DNA of 51,128 nucleotides, from contig JAPLRK010000080.1 of assembly GCA_026399195.1 (NCBI GenBank), forward strand, positions 1 to 51,128. The letters are read 5' to 3'. Positions 1-12,100 of the stretch are shown here, one piece after another; position 1 is the stretch's first letter; each line of letters begins with the position of its first letter. The notes below the pieces were generated by a model, which saw only the letters and a program-made list of their open reading frames with translations, had not been told where the DNA came from and made no database searches. The DNA comes from Legionellales bacterium. GTDB lineage: Bacteria > Pseudomonadota > Gammaproteobacteria > Legionellales > Legionellaceae. Both the position numbers and the translations under genes were made by a program.

Positions 1-160
1 TATGGTAAACATAGCGAAAAAGGCGGGGGTAAATCCGAGGTTAATCCAAACGACAAAGGGACTAAATCCAAACGATCCAAAGGCCAACAGAAAGGCACTC
101 CCGGGCCAGGTCGCACCAAGCGCCCCAGTCTTCTTGTGACCCTTGGCCCAACCTACCGCA

Positions 161-3100
161 TCAACCTGTTCTGTGGTGGCTCGTGGGATCCAAAGGTAGC
201 TCAGGTGGTCTCCCCTCCTCCACAGCTTTTTTCACAGCCGCTTTTATTGCTCTCGTTTTTCCAGAGTGATCCGTCGCTGCCCGTATCTCGTCAATTAATG
301 CCGCATCAGCGGCAGGATGCCGAGCTAATTCGGTGGCCAGTGAGTTTGACAGGTTGGGCAAAAACAAGCGTAAATCTTCTTTTGTGAGCGTCACTAAAGG
401 AGAAAGCAACAATTTTCTTATGGCGGCATTGGAACCATCTCTCGAAGTCAATGCATTGTGTTGAATGACATATTGGATGCATTCTTTGCGATGAATTTTG
501 AAAGGTTCTGAGCTCACAAATTGGTCGAACACGGGGTCCGGCAAGGCTTCGAATTGTCCCAGTAGATCATCAAAATGAGCTTTTGATTGTTCATGGCTCG
601 GATTTAAATACTGATCCCAAAAGGCGATGACTTCTGGATTTTTTTGATCTAGTGTCATGACCTTTCCCGTTAAGGTCTTTAAGCCCTCGGAACTGAGCAC
701 TATGTTAGGGTGGTTTAATATGTCCGAGATCATGGATAATTCCAATGGCTTTTTGACAAGACCTTCCCACATCGGTGTGTCAAAGCACTGAAATTCTAAT
801 AATGTTTTCACTACTAAGGCTGGGTTCTCACACATCTTATCTAATAATTGAGGGATAGAGTACTTGATAGGAGAGTGCTTATAATTTGACAAGATCCTTC
901 GTATATTTTCCTCTTGATGGAAATCCATTCGGTCAATAACCATGCTCAGTGTCTCCGCATCTGCATTGGCTTGTAATGAGATATTTCTCAGCATGGGTTG
1001 TATCTTATCATTATCAAAGGATGCAACAGATGCTATGAGTTGCTTACTGCTGAGAATCTCTACGTACTTTTCAATAAAGGTGGTCATGATCTTGAGATCT
1101 CGAAACCCAATCAATTGATCAAATAACTCAGTTTGTTTTTTCGTACAGTCCCGCCCGGGTAATCGCACAAGCGGTGAATCAAAGAAATGATTGAGCAGCT
1201 CTGGCACTTGCTCCGGATAGTTTGTATGCAAAGTGAGGAATAAGCCTTTGATTTGCTGAAGTGATAATCCGGATTCCTCATATTTGAGCAGTTGTATTAT
1301 GAGATTTACGGCAGCTTCTGGATATTTTAATTTGGGATACTCTGCGTTCAGCACCATGTATTGCATGAGGTGCCCATAGACGTTCTTTTTGTTTTCCCCG
1401 AGCCCTTGATAAGAGGGTGAATTAAATAATTCATAAAAGAAATTAACTGGAGCACCTTTATGCTCTGCGCTTTCAGCATGTTCAATGTTATTAAAGTGTC
1501 CAGCCTGTGCAAGTTGATGCAGCATCTGATGTAGGTTTCCTTCGCTCAGAAGGGGAACCTTAAGAGGGGGAGTTGTTTCAACCGACCCACCGATTCCCAT
1601 GGGGGAAAAATGGAGAGAACGGTCCATCAGCAATCCAACATATAGATTTAAATCATTTTTCGCTAATAACGCGCGGACAACGCTTTCAAGAGATGGATCT
1701 GTTGGATTGCGTTTAAAATAACGTAATAGGTTATTTAGAATCTTGCGTGTCTCTATGAGATTTAATCGTGAGATCATACCCAGCAATTGATCTTCCGTGA
1801 AGCGGTGGTCTTCTTTCTCGAGCAATAGATTGTAAACTTCAGGGCCCCCTATCTCAATCAAACGATTGATGAGGGTAGTTCGGAGCTCCGGACGACTCAT
1901 AAGGGTCGATTGTATAAGACTTGGAACGACCGCTACCAAGTCTTTGGGTTTCTCACTCAAAATTTCCAAACAACGCATGATGCGAGGTTCGGTCCATTCT
2001 ACGCGGGGATTAAGGAACAAATCGACATAAATGTGTGGATTAGCACATTCCACCCATTTTCCAATCACGGTGTCTGTATGCTCGCGAAAATGGACAGAGT
2101 CAAACAGCTTCTGAAGCAATTCACAATGAGGTTCTTCTTTGAATCTCAAATACAACGCACCTAAGGTTTCAGGCAGGAGTTGATCCCAGCGAACGGTTTC
2201 TAAATAATGCTCCCAAAAGAGAGTCATCGGTCCGGGAACCTTCTCTAATTTTCGTGTTCGGACAGGTGTGAGTGGAAAGTGCAAAAGATATGGAACCAGT
2301 GAATCTGCAAAGCTAGAATACAATCTGTGTATTACAAGATCGTTTAATAACTGAATGGCTTCAGGCTTTGGATGCGATTTAAATTCTTTCGGTAAAGCAT
2401 CTATCATACCAACCAAATGTTCACTATCCAGTCTACCTCCATATTGTTTAAAGATTTTATTGAACGTTTTAAGGTTGCGATCACGTCCGAGAATACGATT
2501 GAGGATGGTTTCTTTATAGTCTTTCGGTGCCCAGGTGATGATGGCCATTAAGACGCTCTTATCGAGGTTATGACCGCCTTCCACCAACTCTCTAATCACT
2601 TCTTGGCGGTTCTCTTGTTCGAGATTTTTTAATAAATTGGACACCAGCACAGGATTTTTGGTAAATCGTTCATCTAAAGTCTTCGGATGATCGGTTTTCC
2701 AAAGCATTTTTTGTAATATCAGATATCGAGAGAGGTTGGTGATTGCAGACCATCCCCGTGAGGGGAACGTTTCTACTATTTTATTGAAGATCACATCATC
2801 GCCTCGATAGGTTTCAATGATTTTTTCCATCGTGTGTTTGCGATGCAGTTTCCAAATTTTTGTCCAGCAATAGCCAACCACGCTAGTCAGTGATTTATCA
2901 TTGCTCTTGCATGCCTTCACATAGGCTAAAATAAAGGGATCATTCTTACGAAATACTTTCATGGCCGCTTTGTCGCGGTCCTCAAACAAAGCATCCATCG
3001 TGGCTTTACTGACGGAATCCCAAAGCGTGGGATTGATGGTGATGGGTTGAGCCATGCCCTCGTTGATGAGCATATTCACAGTGGCCACACCATTTGGCCC

Positions 3101-6100
3101 GCTATCACGAATGAGACGTTCCAAAACATTGAAACCTTCGAGATCGGGTTTGTTCAAGTTGGTGACACGTGCAAATACTTTGGCAATGGATGTCAGCTCT
3201 TCAGGGGATGCGGGGTGCGGATCAATGACGGTTTCTTTGAACAAATGATCGCGTGAAGCTTGGCATTTGCGCACTATTTTTTCGCGTAGTGGCGGATCAT
3301 GGCTCGTGAATTCACTCATGGTTTCATCATTTGAATTAGCGTAATACAAGTGATCTTGATGCATCACAATGGCATCAGAGCTTCCGATAAATCCATGGAC
3401 TTTCGAAAAAGAGGGGATTTCCTTATCATTGATTTGAAGCAATCGGAAATCATATTGGGTGCTGGTGAGCGCTTTTTTGATATCAGTGATAACTTTTGGA
3501 TTTCCATCGTGGCCCAATGCGGTTCGGATGTCATCATAAGAGACGATAGCAGCGCCATCGGCTCTATGGAGTTCCTCATTTTTAGGTCCATTGACCACAT
3601 GATAGGCCTCTATGTGCTCAAGAGTATACGCCTCAAATTTACCTATACTGGGGGTGACTATGACCACTTTTTTTGTCTCCCGGCACACTGTTTTGAGCGC
3701 CACCACTTCCTCGGTCGTCGCATTGCCAGTGAAGGAAAGTTCTCGAACGGATCGATCATGATGATTAATAAAATATAAGAGATCACCGCGTAACATCAAG
3801 CCATCCTTTCCCTTTAAATAGGTCTTAAGAGAGTCAAAATCGAAAGCGCTGTCTTCATCTATTGCAAACATTCGACAGGTGTTAGGGGCTTTATGCGCAA
3901 TCATCCAACGTGAAAGCCTGGCCCAGGTTGTGTTCTCTGGGAGTTCAGTGGCTCTTGCGAGGACGAGATCGAGGAGTGTGCTGTCATTTAATTCCTTTCC
4001 AGGCCGCACACCTTTGATCAAGTCAGGCAAGAGGCTCGGCAATACTTCGAGCAACTTATCGCAGGTCAATCCATAAGTCCACGGATCTTGGTCGTATTCT
4101 CTATTACTACCCTGCATAAAAGGAATAAATAACTTGGTCAGAGGTTGTAGTTTATCTCGCAAATATTTTTGCAAAAATTGCTCTGCAATGCTGCCATTGG
4201 GGATGCCGATACTCTCGCTAGGGACCTCCAAATGGAATAATCGCCAAGGATCTCTCAACTCTGGCGTTAACTCGCCCCGTTTCACCATCATCATGCCTGA
4301 CAGGGTTTTGGCGCGTCCCAAGGCCTCACTCACTTGCTCGACCAAGACGGTATTGGCGCGGGTTATGCCCGCGGCAAAAGCCTTGCAGGCGTCAATGTCA
4401 TCATCACTGAATTCTTTATTGATCTTGGCTTTCCAATCAAAGGTACTGTAATCAACATTGGGGTGGGCTTCAATATAACGAAAACCAAGCAGCCACAAGG
4501 GCCCTGACTTCTTCAACAAAGCGATGTCTTCCGGACGCGCGTTGCGAAACTTTTTCAAGCGACGTTCATAAAATTCCATCTTTTCAAGAGGATCAGTTTT
4601 GAGCCAAATGCGAGGCTCCTTACTGTCAATGATTTCTCGCAATTCGCCGTTAAAATAACGGACTTGTTCTATCAACGACTTATACGCTGGTGTCGCTTGA
4701 ATCCCTTCCGGTGCAACCCCCGCACGCACGAAATGTGCGGTGTCGGTTATCCAACTGTTGAGAGGCATGGCGCTGTTTCGCATCCGTTCGGCTTCCTCTT
4801 GATTTAGCATCACACACTCCAACTCCCCATCATCACGCCGGCGAAACAATAAACTATGCACGGACTTGAGATATTGATCTGGGAAAAATGGGCGAGGGCT
4901 ATAGCTCGTATTATAAAAATTCTCACTGGCATAGAGATTGCCAAAGGTTGGTGTCTTCATTCTGGGACGTGGTGGTTTATATTGTTGACATTTAGAGCAC
5001 AATTCGGTCAAAGAGCTAAATCGGCAACCATCGCTCTCGCCTGGAAAGATCTCCCGTCCCGTGTATCTCCAAGGTTTAAAGTGAGCTGGATAGTTGCGCC
5101 CTTCATCCATTTGATCCTGACGTTCTTGTTCCAATTCACTTTCTAATTCGGTTTCAGCCATAAGTTCGGCGGTGGTCTCTGCCTCGACTTCGTCCTCTTG
5201 CTCAGACTCTTCATCTTGTACGCCCATTGAGCTGCTCACCATCTCAGGACACATTGGCGGTTCGGCCGTTTTGATGACTTCATTCATGTCAGAACGAATC
5301 TTGCCCAAATTGTCCGGCGTTAGGCCCATGGTTTTCAGATGTTCTTGCCAGTCTCGAATTAATTTACTGCTGAAATTCGACAAATACTCACCAATGGGAC
5401 ATTCTTTGGTGATCGCCCCATAAAGTGCGAACATTTCTTGTTCAGGGATATCGATATAAGTATCTTGAATCGCTGATGCCAAAGTGCTTTTCTTATCGAT
5501 GTCCTTCTCGAGAGCCAACCGGCTGGTAAAATCGGAACGAATGATAGATTTTAATTGCGCTAGCACCGCCATAAAGTGAGATTGTTGCAATTGATGTTCG
5601 CTGTTGGTATCCATCATTTGCAACAGCTCATCGTATGTTTTGCCTTTCATATGGGGCTTTACGATAATCTCAATCGATTGTTCGTCTTTGAGACCCCGCA
5701 TACGTGAAACCCCTTGGAAGAAATTTTCCAAGACGGTTTCATGATCAATCAAGGCCAAAGCTTTGGCTTTTTTCGCCTGCTTTAAGTCGGTACCCGTGAT
5801 GTGACGCTGATCATAATAGCTGAAACGTGCCTCAGGTCCACACCCGAGGGTTTTATTGATTTCATTGAGATTACTTGAGGCTAACCTTTTGACGCTGAGA
5901 TCTCGACAGTTAAGGGCAGATAACGCATCGTTTTCAAAAAACAAGACATACCGGATGGGTTCAGGGATAGAAAATTGTACAGGATGTGCGTTGATGTATT
6001 TGGCAAGGGCCAAAGCCACCGCTCTTTCACTGATCCCTTTAAACGAGGCGCAAATGTCAATGATGGCCCGGACCGATTCTGAGGGATCTTTTCCGGCAAA

Positions 6101-9100
6101 TAAGCCTGCAATCAAATCATCTACTTTGCCCGATGGCACTGCCCGAATGGCTATCGATTGCCGGCGGTCCGTCAATGGGTTGATGATTGATGTCACCTCT
6201 TCAACATCTGCAAGGGTATAAGTATCTGGGAAGTTTTCTAGCAAATTTTTATAAACAGCGTCATCCGCTGATTTTTTTTCGATTTTTTCAATCTTGCCGC
6301 TGGTGATATCCACATAAAACAACTGACCTTCTGCTTTGATGATCCCATTTTTTCCTTTTAATTCAGGGATGATCTCTGCCAATCGATCCATAGGGCTTTT
6401 CTCACAGGTGATAAAACAACATCCCGGAGACTTACCACGCAATAAAGCGGCAAGAAAGCCATCGGTTGCCGCTGCCAAATGTTTGTAAAATTTGAGTCGT
6501 TGATCATAAGTGCAACGGTTGGCCGGGGTGCCGGTGACACCTTGTACGGTACGAAGACAATCGACTTTATTGAAGGAATTGGCGTGTAGTACTTGGGAGT
6601 TGGTGAGAATATTGGGCAATATGTTTTGTTGCAACATCATGGAAAGAAGATGCTTATTCATTTTTAAATTTTGAAATAGGCGTTCAAATTGCACGGGATC
6701 CTCTAAATCCAGATCTTTCATCGTTAATTTGAATTCATCGAGTTGGCTCAACAAACCCAGTTCTTCACCCGTTGCAGCACGATTTGTGTGAGCTTCTGTG
6801 AAGCGTAAACGAAACGCTTTAAACAGTGCCTTTTTATGCTCAGGTTCCTCAATTAAGACTACTTTTTGTTTGAGGTGATCGGCGTGATAAAATCGATTCT
6901 GATATAAAATCAACCCACTTTTAGAAGCCAGAGCCGGATCCAAATCCTTGTAGGGTCTTGATGTGGGGTCGAGCTCCAACCGTATGAATTGATAAGATGT
7001 CTCTTGGGTCACGTTAGAACAACCGTTAAACCAACGTGCACCACCGGTTTGGTTGATAGATAAATCCATGAATTCTCGACAATCCAATACCTCTTGATTG
7101 GCCCAGCGTTTAAGACCTAGCAAACAGTCTTTTAACAGGCTCTCGTTAAAGCCCTGAATGAGGATCATTTGAATGGTATAGTTCACCGCTTCTAAGGGAT
7201 TCCCAAAGCGACTGCGCTCATTAGGGCTGTTGTTGCCGGAATAAGGAATGGCCATGCCACTTTGATGAGGTTTGTGCGAAAGACCATAATTTTCATTACA
7301 TTTACGTCGCAAAGTGCCGGGTAAAAGTTGGCTGACTTGGCCTTTGTAGAGCGCCACAATGTTGCGTGCCTCACGCGATGCGTTTAAAATAAAATCAGGG
7401 ATCGTAGCAGTGGCATCGTTCAAGAGATACTTCATAAGTTCAGCTATCTCAACGGGTGTTAATTTAGGCTGTGAATCGTTCCCAGCAGCATCCGTGACCT
7501 TCGGTTTTATCTGGTCCAAAATGGGCTTTAAAGGACTTCTATCCGAGAGAACCAAGGCGCGAGTTAATGCAAGTAACGCCTCTTTCCACTGTACATCAGT
7601 CGTATAGAGTTCATTGTTTTTCATGACGTCAGCAAGGGTCAAACCCAAAGGTAGTTTGACTTCATCAAAAAACTGATACAACTTGACGCAATGGTCAATC
7701 ACATCCTTCGGCAACGGCTGTTTCTCACCCCTTGTGTAATTTAATTTTTTCTTGAACATTAAGGACAAATGGACTTCATCCATGACCATGTCACCCTTGT
7801 TTCGGAATAGAAGGAAAATATCCTCTATCCCTTTGACTTGCTCACGCCATTCCGCTTTGTCTTTTTCATCCTCTGGTTTATCGAGTAACAGTTCCATCCA
7901 TTTCAAGTTTAATGATTGGATGGAGTCTCCAGTGGTGATGATATACTTTTGAAGTGGTATGACGTCACCTAATCGTTTATATAGGCTTTTTAATGCTGTT
8001 GAAGAACAGTCGTGACTTCTATCAAACTCAAATACCTCCGCCTCTTGCCCAAACAAGTTCAGAGACTCTGGTGATAAATCGTTATAATTGGTATCCAGTA
8101 AAGCTCGTGGCACCTCAATGACGACCAAGTTGGTGCCTTTCGCTTTTAGATAAGCCAACATCGGCAATATCACTTTGGATTTACCCCCACCCATGATGAT
8201 TTGGACCAACAATTGACTGAATGGTAAGGCATTCGGATCGGATGGATCGCTCGGTTGAATCATACGTTGGATGGCATCAATTTGTTGTTTGCGTAGAATC
8301 ATGTTATCGGTGTACTGGATCATGGCCATCTGCGGCTCTTTGGTATAATCCACCAAATCATCGGTTAATAATTCATGGGTGATGTCTTCCAACAAAGCAG
8401 GATCTCGAGATTTATGAAATTCTTTGGCTTTGTCTTCAAAACGGGTTAGAGATTGCATGCGTACTGACAAGGCCATATAGGCACTGATTTTGTTATGGAG
8501 CTGTTGTACGTCTTCATCGGATAAATCAGTGGCCTGTCTATAAGCCTCAAAATCGCCTTTCACATAGATGGCGATCAATCGTTTGATATCCAATACTTTG
8601 CGTGCGCGGCCTTTGATCGCCAATTCTTTACGTTGTCTTGTTGGTGCATCACTTGGTAGTTTGTTGGCCAAATTTAGGGCTGCTTGTAGCTCGGCTTCAA
8701 GTAATGTTTGTATAGACTGTTTATAGCGCCCTGTGATTTCTTCAAATTTGGAAAGGGCTGAGGTGGTACCGGAAAACATACGTTTGGCCAAACGCTTCAT
8801 TTCTTGTAAGGCCTCAAGTTGCTGTTCTCCTGCCGCCAATTCACTTTTGGTTAACGTACGAAGACTGTCTTTTTCTTGCTCAGTCGTTTTTGGCGGCTCT
8901 CCGAAAAGTGCTGCGTTTTCACGATACTGTGCACAATCTTGTAATAAAGTCACAAAGCTTAATAATTCGGGCTCATGCAACAGATGATCTGGCGTGAAGT
9001 CGTTCAATGCGGCATAGCGTTCGGCAATGATGTCGCGTTTTGGACGCAGGATGTCAGCCATGTCACGACCCAGAGCCATGGTGGTGGTGAGTTTTTTAGT

Positions 9101-12100
9101 GGTGTCTTTCATCTCTGGAATGTCGATCACTGGATCGGGTAAGGCGCGTGCAGCTCGAAAGACGTTTTCCAGGGAGAAATTGCCTTCGATATCCAAAAGA
9201 CGCAATCTTCTTTCTCTATCGCCTTCCCGTGCTGGAATTGGCTGTTCAAATTTCGTTTTGATAGAGGAACCGTTCACTGTAAACGAACCTGGGCGAGTTT
9301 TTTCCTGAACATAAATGCGATATAAAATGTTGCACAAGAACGCAACATCATTACTTTGCTTATCCATTGACACGCTGTGCAGTGCCCGAAGCCTGCGTAA
9401 ACAAAAGTCACCTAACTTGTCCCTGTCAGGACTTGGACCTCTGGTCAATAGTTTGAGAAGGTAGCCGAAATTCTGAAAGAGGATCTCATCACGTGTTCCT
9501 GCTGTCAGATTGTCCACAAGATCTCTTGGACCTTCTTCTTTCTTGTACTTGTCTGCCAGTGGGCACAGGAGACTAATATCACAATGAAGTTGATATTTCT
9601 CCGGAATTCGAGCGTTTGCTCTGACCATTTCCAAGTGACTTTCGACGCTGGAAACAGCATCTTCACCAGTGATATAGGCCCTTAATTCTGCATGACGCTC
9701 TATTTCAGCCGGTGTTTTATGCGATAATTTCTCTAAAATACCAAACTCTTTATTGAGCATTATCATTTTTAAACGCACGATATCCCTGCCCAATGCACCC
9801 GTCGCTTGGGGTTCAGGGAGGTTTTCGAGGTAATAGTTTAACAAATTGGATCGCTCACTGTTGGTTAAACGATAATCAGCTTTTAAGGTACGATACATGT
9901 TTTGATATCGTCCATAGAGTCGGTAGAGTTCGTTATTGAGATTTGAATGAAAGTCTTTGAGTGATTGCAACTGTGCTTGACAATATAAGCCATCCGGCGT
10001 GTTGCTATCAAAGCTGTCTTCCGGTAATTCCACGACGTTATCAGGAGAAGACGATTTGATAAACAACGACAAAGCTTTGATTTGGCAAGCCACATACTCA
10101 TCTGTTTCCAAGCCAATGTCATCCTTGTCCCCTTCCAATGGGCGTGGGAGCTTTTTAAGGATAAGATTCAGCATCGCTATTTCTTCGGGGGTGCCCTTAA
10201 AGCGCCCGAGGCGTAGCGCGCAGTCTTCAAGAACTGCCCATGCTTTTGGAATGTTGTGACTTCCTAAATAGAGATAACATAAGTACAAGGCATCACTGAC
10301 TGATTCAGCGTAGGGTTCATGGCGGAGATTCGGGGGCTCGCCAGAGGTTTTGATGGGGAATCGTTTGGTTCCTGCTGAGCAGTTGGTATATTGCCAAGCC
10401 AATAGCTCCAGATCATCTCGATCTTTCTTCGCCGCTTCGACCACATCATCAGGAATCGCAAGCCTCGTATCTTGATCCAGCGCGTGATATTGGCTATCAG
10501 TGCGTTTCACACCGGCCAGGACCCATTCTTGAACCGGAGAAATACACATCTTTTGTTCTGTGATCGCATTTTCAAAAACCAAACCGGCGGCATGATGAAC
10601 CACGTCGTCCATGCTGATATTGGGGGAGAGGATCCAATCGGGTTCATCTTCTTTCTTGTAGACGAGTACGCCACCTTCAAGAGTTGCGGTTAAAGTAAGA
10701 TGATAGCGAGGAAATTGAATTTGAAAGAAAGTGTCTTTTTTATTAACAATAATGAATCTGGGATCTTCAAAACGAGAAAATGGTTTGTGGATACTATTTT
10801 CAACCGTTGTGCATAATTCGAATCCATTTTTGTTGCCCTGTTTGTCCAGTTTCTGATAGATGCGAGCGCTTGTAGATGCGCCAGTGGGACTGTAATACAG
10901 GGGTTGATGAGCTCCCGTTAGCAACACACTCCCTTCCTCTTCAGCCACCCCAATCCAAATTTGGTTGTCGCGTTGTTTTAAGATTTCGGGCAAATCCTTG
11001 TCATCTATTGAAGAAGTTTGGATACCAAAGGCTTTTTGTTGTTCTACACAGTGACTTCGTAATTCAAACCATTTTGCTTGGCCATCGATCAGCCACTTTT
11101 GTTGTATGCGATACGTTTCCCCATCGACATAAAATCGTAAAGTTTCTGGGGCGCCAAGCGCATAATAGATAGGCCTATCGGTGCCGGGAGATGTTTTGAC
11201 AAAACAAGGCTTGAAGGGAACGTCGCCCAAATACTTGCAAACCGGATGGTTTATGAGCTTCGGAGGGACGGGTGTGGCTGCCAAATTATCTTTGTTATAG
11301 ACCAAGCCCAGGAAGACATCCACATGATATGTGTCGGGTGGTTCTCGGTCTATCTCAAGGGTATACAGTGAGCCGTTCTTAACAGGGGTACTTTTACAAC
11401 GACCCAAACCCACGGTTTCCACTGCGAGACGCACCGCGTTGCAGACCTCCTCTGGCGCGGATCGCTCAATGGCCAATACATTGTTTTTGATGTCTTGCTC
11501 GAGAAAAAGTAAATCAACTTGTTCGGATCGATCACTCAACCCGCTGCGATCGGCAAAGGCTTTCATGTACAAGTATGAGGGCATGATGAGGTGGATGAGT
11601 TCCCCTCGCTCTTTTTGCTTTTTCTCAGCCACCTCTGGTAAGTCATCTGATTTTGATTTTAAGGACGTTTTGAGACGACTAATGGCTGTGGTAAGACGAA
11701 ATTGATGCAGGGCTTGTTTGATGATGGGATCATTGTCTTCATTAACGGTTAGCAGATTGGTCAAATGATGTTGAAACTGCTGCAGACGTTCAGGGTGAGA
11801 TTCGGCCAGGTAGTTGTTGACCAAAGAGGCCATCCGCACGTAAAAAAGGCCACGTTGAATCATTAACTTGGTGGCAGGGACGATGCTTTGATTTTCACCT
11901 TGTTTGATAAAAACATCAAAGACATCTGTGAAAAAAGTTGGATTGGTGGCAACCTCTTTTAACAACAATCCAGGTTCAAACAGATTAGCTTCTACATAGG
12001 CTTGAATGGCAGGATCAGTGAGCTTTGACCGGTTATCTTTGCGATTGAAGTACTCCAATGTGTCGAGAATTTGGTTGGTGGGAGAGATGCGGAGTGTATA

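Noticed and set aside
1-387. Open plus-strand frames at the left edge (one ending at 139, one at 387)
   Set aside because: The frame ending at 387 runs antisense into the end of the giant gene. The one ending at 139 could be the tail of a gene from outside the window, but 45 codons without a family signature are not enough to call it.
3350-3778. 142-codon plus-strand frame inside the giant gene
   Set aside because: Antisense to an intact motif-bearing protein, no ribosome site or family pattern; the same holds for the many other antisense frames there, for example 12071-12547.
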